A stretch of DNA of 64,000 bases from Qipengyuania intermedia. GTDB lineage: Bacteria; Pseudomonadota; Alphaproteobacteria; Sphingomonadales; Sphingomonadaceae. Under the pieces are notes generated by a model. It ran no database searches. It was not told the DNA's origin and saw only the letters and a list, made by a program, of their open reading frames with translations. A program made the translations under genes and the position numbers. The stretch is from contig NZ_JAIGNS010000001.1 in the NCBI RefSeq assembly GCF_019711615.1, positions 310,001 to 374,000 of the forward strand, written 5' to 3'. Shown piece after piece: positions 37,069 to 47,035 of the stretch (positions are counted from its first letter, which is position 1; every line of letters starts with the position of its first letter).

Positions 37069-38043
37069 TCAGACGGGAGTGTGCAGGCAGATGTCGCATT
37101 CCACGCCAGCTGCAGGAAACCGCAGGTCGACCCTGCCGGCCGATCCGATCGCATCTGCTATCAGCCGGGAGCCGAAACCATCCTCGTGGACAGCCTCGAC
37201 CCTGGGACCGCCTTCCTCGCGCCATGCAATGTCGAGCGCGTCTTCATTTGCGGAAATGCTGACAAAAACCCTGCCTTCCGAGTTCGAAAGTGCGCCGTAT
37301 TTCAGCGCATTGGTGACCAGCTCGTGGAAGACGAGAGCGAGCCCCTGCCCGGCGGCACCGGAAAGCTCCTTGTCGCCACCCACCTCGATTTCAACCCTGT
37401 TCTCAAGGCTCGGAAACGCTGCCAGCTCCGCTTCCAGTATCGCGCGCGAAGTGAGGGTTTCGGAAGCATCGCTGACCATCAGGCGATGACTTCGAGCGAG
37501 AGCTTCGACGCGCCCCTCCAGCGATTTTGCAAATCCTGCGATGTCGTCCGCCTTGCGCGACGACAGTCGCACGATCGACTTGATCACCGCCAGCATGTTG
37601 CGAACCCGATGATTGAGCTCTTCGGTCAGGAGCGTGAGCCGGTTTTCGCGCTGCTTGGTATCAGTGATGTCGATTACATGACCGATCAGCTTGGCCACCT
37701 TGCCATCCGGTCCCATCAGCGGTCGGCCCGAGGCGCTGATCCAGCGTAACTCCCCGTCATTCTTCCGAATGGCACAGTCGAAGGACCAGACTTCGCCCTT
37801 ATCGATAGCAGCCTGTTGCAGGTCGTGGACCAACTGACGTTGCTCGGGGACGACATGTTCGATGAACTTGTCATAAGTCCATTCGTCCAGCCGTTCGTCA
37901 TATCCGAAAATCGCGTCGTGATGCGCGTTGCGCAGTGCGAGACCGCTGCTCACGTCCAATTCCCAGATGCCGATATGGCCGGTCTGAAGGATCAGCCGCA
38001 GGTGGTCGGCGCTAAGCTCTTCGAATGGCTTGAGGTCGGGCAT
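37069..38043 (-). CDS. PAS HWE-family (HRXXN) sensor histidine kinase
   Basis: Soluble kinase of 324 residues. PAS domain about 15-130 (GYDERLDEWTYDKF). The phospho-acceptor region reads ELNHRVRNML, with His145 and the HRXXN signature; the ATP domain has HELVTNALKYGALS and the WRE motif of HWE kinases. HRXXN kinases in sphingomonads feed the stress regulator PhyR (established for Sphingomonas; inferred here). No transmembrane segment and no response regulator gene adjoin it. It lies downstream of an OMP gene with an EcfG-like promoter. Confidence 0.92.
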   Translation of the reverse strand: MPDLKPFEELSADHLRLILQTGHIGIWELDVSSGLALRNAHHDAIFGYDERLDEWTYDKFIEHVVPEQRQLVHDLQQAAIDKGEVWSFDCAIRKNDGELRWISASGRPLMGPDGKVAKLIGHVIDITDTKQRENRLTLLTEELNHRVRNMLAVIKSIVRLSSRKADDIAGFAKSLEGRVEALARSHRLMVSDASETLTSRAILEAELAAFPSLENRVEIEVGGDKELSGAAGQGLALVFHELVTNALKYGALSNSEGRVFVSISANEDALDIAWREEGGPRVEAVHEDGFGSRLIADAIGSAGRVDLRFPAAGVECDICLHTPV

Positions 38044-38123
38044 CTGGTCGTCAAAGTTATCATATGTGAATAGGCTGTCACGCGAAATCGGGCGATGTGA
38101 TTAAGGCCCCTCGTGGACGAAGA

Positions 38124-38151
38124 ACGGGCGCCCCTTCACAGGAGCGCCCGT
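38124..38151 (-). terminator. terminator after the outer-membrane barrel gene
   Basis: Inverted repeat ACGGGCGC/GCGCCCGT, followed on the minus strand by a T-rich TTCTTCG tail. It closes the OMP transcript before the kinase gene. Confidence 0.65.
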
Positions 38152-38170
38152 GCCAAATTCTTGTCCGAGA

Positions 38171-38950
38171 TCAACCGCCGAAGTTGAAGCGCACGCCGAG
38201 CGACACGATCGACTGCTGCGTTTCCACTTCAAGCGTAGCCGGAAGCAGGTTCAGTTCGACTTCCGGATCGTTGAAGCTGTCGCGATAGGTGTACTGGGCG
38301 AAGATATCGAGGCCTTCGCTCACTTCGAAACCGGCACCAGCCATCAACTGGTAGCCGAAGCTGCCGTCGCTATCGTCAGCTACGTCCACGCCCGAAGGCT
38401 GGTAGTTCACATCGGTCCACTGATAGCCGAGGCCCGCGCCGACGAACGGCTTGAAGGTCGCGTCCGGTCCGCCGATGTCATAATAGACGTTGCCGAACAG
38501 GCCGAAGTTCGAGACATCGCCCTGCCCGTCAGCAATGACCGCGCCGACGGTCGGGTTGGCATCGTCTGCAGCACCGCGCGTCAGCACGGCGACGTCGACG
38601 GCGTCGATATTGCCACCACCGACGGTGAGGCCGCTATGGGTCTCAACGTCGTAGGAATTGTAGAACAGCTGGCCTTCGAAACGCAGGCCCGATTCCGTGG
38701 CATAACCGATAGCGCCGCTCGCTTCGAAGCCATTGTCGAATTCGGTATTCCAGCCCACGCTGGTGCCCGCCGGAATGGCACCGAAATCGTCGGTTGCGGC
38801 GATATCGGCGGTGGTTGCACCGCTGTTGTCGGAATCGGAAGGAAGGACGTAACCGCCCGTCACGCTGACATAGGTGCCCTGCGCAGCGGCTGCGCCGGGA
38901 ATGGAAATCAGGCCGGTGGCTGCGGCGGTGGTGAGAATGATCTTTTTCAA
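38171..38950 (-). CDS. outer-membrane beta-barrel protein, OmpA/opacity type
   Basis: 259 residues. There is no ATG; the TTG at 38950 has GGAG 7 bp upstream and begins a signal peptide ending GAAAAQ. The mature protein alternates amphipathic strands and ends with an aromatic-rich SLGVRFNF C-terminal strand, the signature of eight-stranded opacity-type barrels. Porin-like or adhesin-like role is not determined. It is preceded by an EcfG-like promoter (GGAAC-N16-CGTTTT) and followed by a terminator and a stress-type kinase gene. Confidence 0.88.
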   Translation of the reverse strand: MKKIILTTAAATGLISIPGAAAAQGTYVSVTGGYVLPSDSDNSGATTADIAATDDFGAIPAGTSVGWNTEFDNGFEASGAIGYATESGLRFEGQLFYNSYDVETHSGLTVGGGNIDAVDVAVLTRGAADDANPTVGAVIADGQGDVSNFGLFGNVYYDIGGPDATFKPFVGAGLGYQWTDVNYQPSGVDVADDSDGSFGYQLMAGAGFEVSEGLDIFAQYTYRDSFNDPEVELNLLPATLEVETQQSIVSLGVRFNFGG

Positions 38951-38997
38951 GGTTCTGCTCCGTAGTCTGGTCAGCGCTCGTTGCGCATCGACCGGCA

Positions 38998-39023
38998 AAA
39001 CGAGACTTCGGCGGCAGGGTTCC
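38998..39023 (-). promoter_or_regulatory. EcfG-type promoter for the outer-membrane barrel gene
   Basis: On the minus strand GGAAC (39023-39019), 16 bases, then CGTTTT ending at about 38997. This is a full match to the general stress consensus GGAAC-N16/17-CGTT. It lies about 50 bp before the TTG start. Confidence 0.7.
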
Positions 39024-39245
39024 TACGCATTTCCGGGAACCTGTTGCATATCCGCACAGTCGCGACGAATGGTGCAGGATTGGCGGTTATCCGCCATTTT
39101 CGGCAAGCCTTGCTTCCTTTGAAAAGCTCGACCTCTCCGTTGGCGAAAGACAATTTCCGTTCACCGCAGCACGCTATTCGTGGCGGACATGGGCACCGAC
39201 AACTGCGGTCGTCGGGGAACTGCCCGATACGCTCGCCCATTGCTT

Positions 39246-39276
39246 GGTTTGCAAACCGTCCGGGCTGCACCCGGAC
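39246..39276 (+). promoter_or_regulatory. palindrome plus hairpin upstream of flavin reductase
   Basis: The palindrome GGTTTGCAAACC abuts a 7-bp hairpin with CTGCA loop, starting 48 bp before the ATG. It could be an operator and leader structure; there is no T-run, so not a terminator. Confidence 0.4.
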
Positions 39277-39293
39277 AGCAACGAGAGATTCCC

Positions 39294-39965
39294 ATGTCCC
39301 ACGAATTGACGCTGCGAAGCATCCGCCCGGTTACCCACGACGTCCACGAGTTGACGTTCGAGAGGCCCGAAGGCTTCAATTTCCGACCCGGTCAGGCCAC
39401 CGATCTGGCGCTGGACCGCGACGGATGGCGGGACGAGAAACGCCCGTTCACTTTCACCTCCTTACCCGGCGCGGAACACCTTCAGTTCACGATCAAGTCC
39501 TATCCGTCGCATGACGGCGTCACCGAGCAGATCGGCATGATGGAAGCAGGCGACGGCGTCATCATCGAAGACCCGTGGGGTGCAATCGAGGACAAGGGGC
39601 CCGGTGTCATAATCGCAGGGGGGGCGGGATTGACACCGTTCCTCGCCATCCTGCGTGCGCGGCAAAAGAGCCATGGTTCACTGGAAGGCTATCGCCTGAT
39701 CTTCTCCAACAGCAAGGAGAAGGACATCATCCTGCGCGAAGAGCTGGAACGGATGCCGGGCCTCGAGCTGGACCTGGTGCTCAGCGATGAAAACGTTGAC
39801 GGCCTTATTCATGGCCAGGTCGATGGCGACTTCCTCGACGACGCCGGGCTCGATTTCGGCAGCACCTTCTACCTTTGCGGTCCGCCGCCGATGGAGGACG
39901 ACGTGTCGAGTGCGCTAAAGGCCAGAGGCGTCACCGAGGATCGCCTGGTCCGCGAAGAGGAATAG
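39294..39965 (+). CDS. ferredoxin/flavodoxin--NAD(P)H reductase-like FAD oxidoreductase
   Basis: 223 residues from the ATG at 39294 (GAGAG upstream). FAD-binding barrel with RPFTFTS (cofactor-binding RxxT/S motif) and an NAD(P) domain IIAGGAGLTPFLAILR, ending with YLCGPPPM. It resembles the FNR-like flavodoxin reductase group that passes electrons from NAD(P)H to a small carrier. No ferredoxin domain is attached and no partner is adjacent. Confidence 0.9.
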   Translation: MSHELTLRSIRPVTHDVHELTFERPEGFNFRPGQATDLALDRDGWRDEKRPFTFTSLPGAEHLQFTIKSYPSHDGVTEQIGMMEAGDGVIIEDPWGAIEDKGPGVIIAGGAGLTPFLAILRARQKSHGSLEGYRLIFSNSKEKDIILREELERMPGLELDLVLSDENVDGLIHGQVDGDFLDDAGLDFGSTFYLCGPPPMEDDVSSALKARGVTEDRLVREEE

Positions 39966-39995
39966 GATCGCCCTCCGCCTCGGTGAAAGAATGGC

Positions 39996-41162
<1,167 letters not shown>

Positions 41163-41179
41163 TTAGTTATCCACAGGGT

Positions 41180-41331
41180 GAGTCCAAACCGAGTCCGCGT
41201 CAAGCAGCTTCTGGGTTGCATATCGCGTCGATACACAACTCCTGAGGGAGAACGAAAGGAGTCCCCCACAAGATGTTGAGTCCGCACGGATTCGGCGGAC
41301 TCAAGATGATGCGGTGTGGCCCGGAAGACTC
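41180..41331 (-). promoter_or_regulatory. cluster of seven GANTC sites in the ccrM promoter region
   Basis: GAGTC at 41180, 41191, 41259 and 41278; GATTC at 41289; GACTC at 41298 and 41327. About 0.6 sites are expected by chance in 152 bp. In Caulobacter the ccrM promoter is controlled by GANTC methylation (established), so an autoregulatory loop is likely. Confidence 0.75.
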
Positions 41332-41355
41332 TTTTCGTCGGTGTTTTTGGCTGGA

Positions 41356-42276
41356 TTAGCTCTCGGCGGGCGCAAGACCCGGATCGACGCCTGTCAGGTC
41401 GATCGATTTCTCCCACAGGCGTGCGGCGAGCAGCGGATCGCGAGCCGTGCGCGTCGCATAGGCCTTGCCCGATGCCTTGCCGCTCATTTCGCGGAAACCC
41501 CAGCTTCCGAAATAGTCGCCACCTTCGGCGTCAGGATCGGTCGACGCCTGCAAAGCCGGGATGGCCCCGTCCTTCGCGGAGTTCAGCGCGAGCCCGATGA
41601 CGGGGCCAAAAACGCTGCCGAGCAGGCCGAGATGCCGTGTCAGCTCCGTCTGCGCGACGCCCGGGTGGCAGGCGATCGATACGACCGGCGAATTTGCAGC
41701 GCGCAGCCTCCGGTCCAGTTCGAGCGCGAAGAGAAGGTTGGCCAGCTTGCTCTGGCCATAGAACTTCGTGCGCGAATAGCCGCGGCGCGCATCGAGGTTG
41801 TCGAAATCGATCTTGGCGCCCTTATGCGCGATGGATGACTGCGACACGACCCGCGCACCGCCGTCCTGCGCCAACTTGTCGAGCAACAGGCCGGTGAATG
41901 CGAAATGTCCTAGGTGGTTCACGGCAAACTGCGATTCCGCGCCGCCTATCGAGTGTGATAGCGGCGGCACCATGATCCCGGCGTTATTCACCAGAATGTC
42001 GATCTTCTTCTCGCCCTTGGCTTCTTCGGCGGCATCGCGGATCGAGGCGAGATTGCCCAGATCGAGGTGCAGGTAATCGAGATTGGCCTGCTCCGGCCCG
42101 CTCGCGATATCATCCATCGCCGCCTTTGCCTTGTCCCCATCGCGGCAGGCGAGGATCACCCGCGCGCCCTTGCGCGAGAGTCCGCGGGCGATTTCCAATC
42201 CTATGCCGGTATTGGAGCCGGTGACGATGGCGGTCTTGCCGCTCTGGTCGGGAATATCGGAATAGGCAAAGGTCAC
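41356..42276 (-). CDS. short-chain dehydrogenase/reductase, RDH/WWOX-like
   Basis: 306 residues from the GTG at 42276, which overlaps the rnhB stop as GTGA. NAD(P) site TGSNTGIGLEIA, NNAGIMVPP, catalytic Ser near VVSQSSIAHKG and YxxxK within FYGQSKLAN. It belongs to the retinol-dehydrogenase-like subgroup; substrate unknown. Translational coupling to rnhB is likely accidental in function. Confidence 0.9.
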   Translation of the reverse strand: MTFAYSDIPDQSGKTAIVTGSNTGIGLEIARGLSRKGARVILACRDGDKAKAAMDDIASGPEQANLDYLHLDLGNLASIRDAAEEAKGEKKIDILVNNAGIMVPPLSHSIGGAESQFAVNHLGHFAFTGLLLDKLAQDGGARVVSQSSIAHKGAKIDFDNLDARRGYSRTKFYGQSKLANLLFALELDRRLRAANSPVVSIACHPGVAQTELTRHLGLLGSVFGPVIGLALNSAKDGAIPALQASTDPDAEGGDYFGSWGFREMSGKASGKAYATRTARDPLLAARLWEKSIDLTGVDPGLAPAES

Positions 42277-42899
42277 GCGAACATCTCCATCTGCGATACC
42301 GGCGCGAAGCTGCGGCGGTGCAGCGGGCTCGGTCCGTGTGTTCGCAATGCTTCGAGATGCTGGGGCGTTCCATACCCGGCGTTGCGCTCCCACCCGTAGT
42401 GCGGGAAACGCGCTGCCGCATCGCGCATCACGCGGTCGCGATATTCCTTGGCCAGGATCGAAGCGGCACCAATCGCCTTTTCCTTCCCATCCCCGCCCAC
42501 GATTGCACGCGCAGGCCAGCGCCACGTGTCGCAGCGGCCATGCGGCGTCTGGTTGCCGTCGATCAGCACCGCTTCAGGGTCCTCTCCCAAAGCGTCCACC
42601 AGACGGGAGACGGCGAGCGTCATAGCCAGCATCGTCGCCTGGAAGATATTGATGCGGTCGATCTCTTCCACGTCGACAATTCCCAGGCCCCAGGCACAAT
42701 TCTCCAATATTTGCGGCTCGAGCGCGGAACGGCGGGCGGCGCTGAGCTTTTTGGAGTCGTCGAGGCCTTCGGGGCACGGGTTGCATAACACTACGGCGGC
42801 AGCGACAACCGGACCGGCAAGCGGTCCGCGCCCGGCCTCGTCCACGCCGATAATCAGCGGGGCCTGACCTAGACCTTGTTCGGGAGAAAAAGAGATCAT
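42273..42899 (-). CDS. rnhB: ribonuclease HII
   Basis: Removes ribonucleotides and RNA from RNA:DNA hybrids. About 208 residues from ATG 42899; an in-frame ATG at 42917 is possible. Catalytic acidic residues sit in GVDEAGRGPLAGPV, and DDSKKLS and IDGNQ are present. The start codon overlaps the divergent sugar dehydrogenase start (TCATGA), so the leaders lie in each other's coding DNA. Confidence 0.95.
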   Translation of the reverse strand: MISFSPEQGLGQAPLIIGVDEAGRGPLAGPVVAAAVVLCNPCPEGLDDSKKLSAARRSALEPQILENCAWGLGIVDVEEIDRINIFQATMLAMTLAVSRLVDALGEDPEAVLIDGNQTPHGRCDTWRWPARAIVGGDGKEKAIGAASILAKEYRDRVMRDAAARFPHYGWERNAGYGTPQHLEALRTHGPSPLHRRSFAPVSQMEMFA

Positions 42900-44082
42900 G
42901 AAACGCCTATCCGTCATTGCCGCCACCCTATCCCCGCTGCTGATGGCCGCAAGCTGCGGAGGCGGGTACTCCACCGATGGAGGCAGCTCGGCGACATCGA
43001 CGCCGACCCCGGTGGCAGGCGAATTTGCAGGCGAGTTCGCGATCACCGAACACGGATCGTTCGCCGATCCATGGGCTTCGGCCTTCCTTCCCGGTACCCG
43101 GATGATCTTCATCACCGAACAGGCAGGCAGCATCAAGTTCAAGGATCTTGCGAGCGGAAGAATGGGCACTGTCACCGGAGTGCCCGAGGTCGATTATGGC
43201 GGCCAGGGCGGCTTGGGCGAAATCGCTTTCCTACCCAGCGAGGCGGATAAGGGCCTCGACGATCGCACGATCTACCTAAGCTGGGCAGAAGCCGGTCAGG
43301 GCGACACGCGCGGCGCGGTCGTCGGTCGGGGGACACTGGTGTGCAAAGAGGCCGACGAATGCAGGATCGAAGGCCTTAATGTGATCTGGCGCCAGGCGCC
43401 CAAGGTGACGGGGCGCGGCCACTATTCGCACCGCATCGCTTTCAGCCCGGACGAACGGTATCTCTTCATCACGAGCGGCGACCGCCAGAAAATGGAGCCG
43501 GCGCAAGATACCTCCAACACTCTTGGCACAGTAGTGCGCCTCAACCTCGACGGCACGCCTGCGGCCGACAATCCGCTGGCCGAACAGGGCAGCCCCAGTG
43601 ACCAGATCTGGTCGTGGGGCCATCGCAACCTTCTCGGCATCGATTTTGATGCGAGCGGTCGCTTGTGGGAGATCGAGCATGGTCCGGCAGGCGGCGACGA
43701 GCTGAACCTGGTCAAGCGCGGCGCCAATTACGGATGGCCGCTTCGATCGAATGGCGATCACTACGATGGCGAAAACATTCCGGACCACACGGCCGACGAC
43801 GGATTTGAGAAATTCGCGATCAACTGGACGCCGGTCATCGCGCCCGGAAACATGGTCTTCTACCGCGGTGACCTGTTTCCCGGCTTCAAGGGCGATGCGA
43901 TGATTTCCGGCCTGAAGACGGAGGCTTTGATCCGCGTCGAAATAGACGGCGAAAACGCACGCGAAGTCGCGCGCTATGACATGGGCAGCCGCATCCGTTC
44001 GGTCATCGAAGGCCCGGATGGCGCGCTCTGGGTCCTCGAAGACGGGGAAACGGGCCGCCTGCTGGAACTTCGCCCCGAATAA
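42898..44082 (+). CDS. PQQ-dependent sugar dehydrogenase-like lipoprotein
   Basis: 394 residues. Lipoprotein signal with Cys20 in the ASC lipobox. Six-bladed propeller of the soluble glucose/sorbosone dehydrogenase family: GQGGLGEIAFLP, GRGHYSHRIAF, WSWGHRNLLGIDF and GANYGWPL are conserved PQQ/Ca-site regions. Oxidises an aldose in the periplasm (inference). The ATG follows GGGAGAAAAAGAG and overlaps the rnhB start on the other strand. Confidence 0.9.
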   Translation: MKRLSVIAATLSPLLMAASCGGGYSTDGGSSATSTPTPVAGEFAGEFAITEHGSFADPWASAFLPGTRMIFITEQAGSIKFKDLASGRMGTVTGVPEVDYGGQGGLGEIAFLPSEADKGLDDRTIYLSWAEAGQGDTRGAVVGRGTLVCKEADECRIEGLNVIWRQAPKVTGRGHYSHRIAFSPDERYLFITSGDRQKMEPAQDTSNTLGTVVRLNLDGTPAADNPLAEQGSPSDQIWSWGHRNLLGIDFDASGRLWEIEHGPAGGDELNLVKRGANYGWPLRSNGDHYDGENIPDHTADDGFEKFAINWTPVIAPGNMVFYRGDLFPGFKGDAMISGLKTEALIRVEIDGENAREVARYDMGSRIRSVIEGPDGALWVLEDGETGRLLELRPE

Positions 44083-44132
44083 GCGAAACTTGGTCGACTT
44101 GATGGCGGCGCGGCACTAATCGCCGCGCCGCT

Positions 44133-44654
44133 ATGGCGACAATCGTTCCCCTTTCCGCAATCGACCCTGCGCTGGTCGAGCAATTGCTCGACGCGGCATT
44201 CGGGCAGCAGCGGCACGCGCGCACCGCCTACCGGATCCGCGAAGGGGTCGATGCGCTGGACGCGCTGAGCTTCGCCGCGCTCGACGAAGACGAATACCTC
44301 GCCGGAACCATCCAGCTGTGGCCTGTCGCCCTCGTAGATCCCGAGGGCAGGCCTCACCCGATGATCATGGTCGGCCCGGTTGCGGTTATGCCCGGACGGC
44401 AGGGCGAAGGCTTCGGCAAGGCGCTGATGGCGGCGAGTCTGGGTGCGATCGAAAGCGGGTTCGAAACGGGCGCCATGCCCCTGCCGCAGGTCATGATCGG
44501 CGACCCGGAATACTATGCGCGATGGGACTTCACCGCGCAGCATACGAGCGGTTGGCACTGCCCCGGCCCCTTCGAAAAGGAGCGGCTGCTGGTGCGTACC
44601 AGCAATCCCGGCGTGCTCCCGAACGAAGGCATGCTTGGACCGTGGCCCGCATAG
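44133..44654 (+). CDS. GNAT family N-acetyltransferase
   Basis: 173 residues with acetyl-CoA binding segment VGPVAVMPGRQGEGFGKALM matching the GNAT QxxGxG loop, and a preceding strand EDEYLAGTIQLWP. The acceptor is unknown. First gene of a plus-strand run with DUF1285 and a Nudix enzyme. Confidence 0.9.
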   Translation: MATIVPLSAIDPALVEQLLDAAFGQQRHARTAYRIREGVDALDALSFAALDEDEYLAGTIQLWPVALVDPEGRPHPMIMVGPVAVMPGRQGEGFGKALMAASLGAIESGFETGAMPLPQVMIGDPEYYARWDFTAQHTSGWHCPGPFEKERLLVRTSNPGVLPNEGMLGPWPA

Positions 44655-44692
44655 AGTTGCGCTGAGCCGCGAGCCGCCCCAAATAGCGGGGC

Positions 44693-45241
44693 ATGGTATA
44701 TACCCCTCCCCCGGAACTTGCCGGACTATCGCTCGCCCAGATTGCCGAACAGGTCGAGGCGCGCAAGCTGCCTCCCGTAGAGCAATGGACGCCCGAACAG
44801 ACCGGCGAAAGCCATATGCAAATCCAGGAGGATGGGACCTGGCTGCACGAAGGTAGCCCCATCTCCCGCCCGGCGATGGTCCGGGCGTTCGCAGGATTAT
44901 TGAGGCGCGAAGACGATGGCGGGTACTGGCTTGTCACCCCGTTCCAGAAGCTATCCATCGAGGTCGAGGACGCCTGCTTCATCGCCACCGACGTCAGCGA
45001 GACGGAAGGCAACCTCGCCTTTCGCATCAACACCGATGAGCTGGTGGTCGCGGGGCCGGACAATCCCATCCGCGCGGATGGCGATGCCGAGAAACCGCGC
45101 CTTTATGTCCATGTCAGGCGCGGCTGCGAGGCACGCCTCAATCGCTCGACTTACGAACAGCTCGCCCAGATTGCGCTGGAGAACGGCGAGGACTGGAGTG
45201 TCACCAGCGGCGGAGAGCGGTTCTCGCTACTGCCTGCATGA
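44693..45241 (+). CDS. DUF1285 family protein
   Basis: 182 residues beginning MVYTPPPELAGLSLAQIAEQVEA in pieces that match DUF1285, with WLHEGSPISRPAMV. Function unknown; the family is common in Proteobacteria. Overlaps the Nudix gene by 4 bp (ATGA). Confidence 0.88.
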   Translation: MVYTPPPELAGLSLAQIAEQVEARKLPPVEQWTPEQTGESHMQIQEDGTWLHEGSPISRPAMVRAFAGLLRREDDGGYWLVTPFQKLSIEVEDACFIATDVSETEGNLAFRINTDELVVAGPDNPIRADGDAEKPRLYVHVRRGCEARLNRSTYEQLAQIALENGEDWSVTSGGERFSLLPA

Positions 45242-45831
45242 GCGAACTGTTCGATCGCCTCACCCACTTGTTCGAGCAGGGGCACGCCGCGCCCTCGCCC
45301 GACCTGCTGAGCGACGAACGTTTCGCCGATCTCGACCGCACGGCCGATGCCGCCGTCCTGATCGCGGTGACGGATCGCAAAGACCCGACTGTCCTCTTGA
45401 CCCAGCGACCACGCACCATGCGCGACCATCCGGGACAAGTCGCCTTTCCGGGCGGGAAGCTGGATGACGGAGAGTGCGCGGTCGACGCTGCGCTGCGCGA
45501 AGCATGGGAGGAACTGGGCATCGAGCGTGAACACGTGCGCGTGATTGGCACGACGGACCGCTATCAGACCGGCACCGGTTTCGACATCACGCCCGTTCTT
45601 GCCACGGTCCCCCACGACCTGCCGATCCGTCCCGACCCGCGCGAGGTGGAAAGCTGGTTCGAAGCGCCGCTATCGCTCCTCATGCGTCCCGAGAACTGGC
45701 AGGAAAACGAGGTGTTCTGGAAAGGCGCGATGCGCCGCTATTACGAGATGGACCATGAAGGCTATCGCATCTGGGGCGTGACCGCCGCGATCTGCATCAA
45801 CCTCTCGCGGCGACTGGCGTGGACAGGCTGA
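45238..45831 (+). CDS. Nudix hydrolase, CoA pyrophosphatase type
   Basis: 197 residues. Nudix box GGKLDDGE-(7)-REAWEELG; the preceding HPGQVAFPGG is the UPF0035 signature of CoA/acyl-CoA diphosphatases. Likely trims excess CoA to 4'-phosphopantetheine. Coupled to DUF1285 upstream; cca follows after 19 bp. Confidence 0.92.
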   Translation: MSELFDRLTHLFEQGHAAPSPDLLSDERFADLDRTADAAVLIAVTDRKDPTVLLTQRPRTMRDHPGQVAFPGGKLDDGECAVDAALREAWEELGIEREHVRVIGTTDRYQTGTGFDITPVLATVPHDLPIRPDPREVESWFEAPLSLLMRPENWQENEVFWKGAMRRYYEMDHEGYRIWGVTAAICINLSRRLAWTG

Positions 45832-45850
45832 GCGTTCTAAAGGCGCTGCC

Positions 45851-47035
45851 ATGACCCGCCTGCCCGACACCGACTGGACCAAACGCGCCGACCTTGCCTC
45901 CCTCGTGGATGCGCTGGGCGCGGACAACACGCGTTATGTCGGCGGTGCGGTGCGCGACACTCTGCTGGGCAAGGCAATCCACGATATCGACCTTGCCACG
46001 ACGCTGGTTCCCCATGCCGTGATCGACCGCTGCAAGGAGGCGGGCATTCGTACGGTTCCGACCGGCATCGACCATGGAACGGTTACGGCGGTCCTGCCGG
46101 AAGGTCCGGTGGAGATAACAACCCTGCGCCGCGATATCTCGACCGATGGCCGCCGAGCCACGGTCGCTTTCGCCGAGGAATGGCGCGAAGATGCGGCGCG
46201 GCGCGATTTCACTATCAACGCGCTCTATGCCCACCCGGAAACGCTCGAGATCGACGATTACTTCGGCGGGTTGGCGGATTTGGAGGACCGCCGGGTCCGC
46301 TTCATCGGTGATGCGCGCGAACGTATCCGGGAAGATCACCTGCGCATCCTGCGCTATTTCCGTTTCCAGGCGCGGTTCGGCGATGCTCCCGAAGACGAAG
46401 CGATCGCTGCAAGCTCGGAACTGGCACATACTCTCAAGGGCCTCAGCCGCGAACGGGTCGCGATGGAATTGCTCGGCATCCTTTCCCTGCCCGACCCGCG
46501 CGGGTCGATATCGCTCATGGCAGAGCACGGCGTCCTTGAAGTTATTCTGCCGGAGGCACGCGAGCGCGAGCAAAAGATCTTCGCCGCTCTCGTCGCCCAT
46601 GAAGCGTTACTCGGTCTCGACGGCGATCCCGTGCGCCGACTCGCTGCTCTTCTGCCACCCATCCCCTCAATTGCGGAAGCCGTCGCGGCGAGGCTGCGTC
46701 TGTCGCGGGCACAGCGGGCGCGTCTCTCCTGCATTGCCGGGCGCAAGGATTCCGACGCCGCGGCCCCTCGTGCGCTTGCATACGCGGAAGGTATCGAAAG
46801 TGCGCGCGACCGGCTCCTGGTAGCAGGCGGCGACATAGCTGCGCTGTCGAACTGGGAAGTGCCGCAACTGCCGCTCAAAGGCGGAGAGATCGTCGCGCGC
46901 GGGATTGATGCGGGTCCCGAGGTTGCGCGGATATTGAGGGCGGTCGAGGCCCGCTGGGTCGCGGAAGAGTTTCCCGACGCCGGGCGTGTGGCGGAATTGT
47001 TGAATGAAGAGCTTTCCGGTCATTCGCGGCCCTGA
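45851..47035 (+). CDS. cca: CCA tRNA nucleotidyltransferase
   Basis: Adds or repairs the 3' CCA of tRNA. 394 residues. Class II signature YVGGAVRDTLLG with the metal pair HDIDLAT, RRDFTINALY, and the ERIREDHLRILRYFRF neck-domain motif. No HD phosphohydrolase domain, as in non-enteric forms. Probably co-transcribed with the Nudix gene. Confidence 0.95.
   Translation: MTRLPDTDWTKRADLASLVDALGADNTRYVGGAVRDTLLGKAIHDIDLATTLVPHAVIDRCKEAGIRTVPTGIDHGTVTAVLPEGPVEITTLRRDISTDGRRATVAFAEEWREDAARRDFTINALYAHPETLEIDDYFGGLADLEDRRVRFIGDARERIREDHLRILRYFRFQARFGDAPEDEAIAASSELAHTLKGLSRERVAMELLGILSLPDPRGSISLMAEHGVLEVILPEAREREQKIFAALVAHEALLGLDGDPVRRLAALLPPIPSIAEAVAARLRLSRAQRARLSCIAGRKDSDAAAPRALAYAEGIESARDRLLVAGGDIAALSNWEVPQLPLKGGEIVARGIDAGPEVARILRAVEARWVAEEFPDAGRVAELLNEELSGHSRP

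Larger units (their letters stand above)
38951..39293. other. 343-bp divergent intergenic region
   Basis: Between the outer-membrane barrel gene and the flavin reductase gene. Contains the EcfG-like promoter on the minus strand, a perfect 12-bp palindrome GGTTTGCAAACC (39246-39257) and an adjacent hairpin GTCCGGG/CCCGGAC (39258-39276). No protein-coding signal of its own. Confidence 0.6.

Noticed and set aside
38951..38998. Upstream TTG (38998) as start of the outer-membrane barrel gene
   Set aside because: It overlaps the promoter and lacks an RBS; the TTG at 38950 has GGAG.
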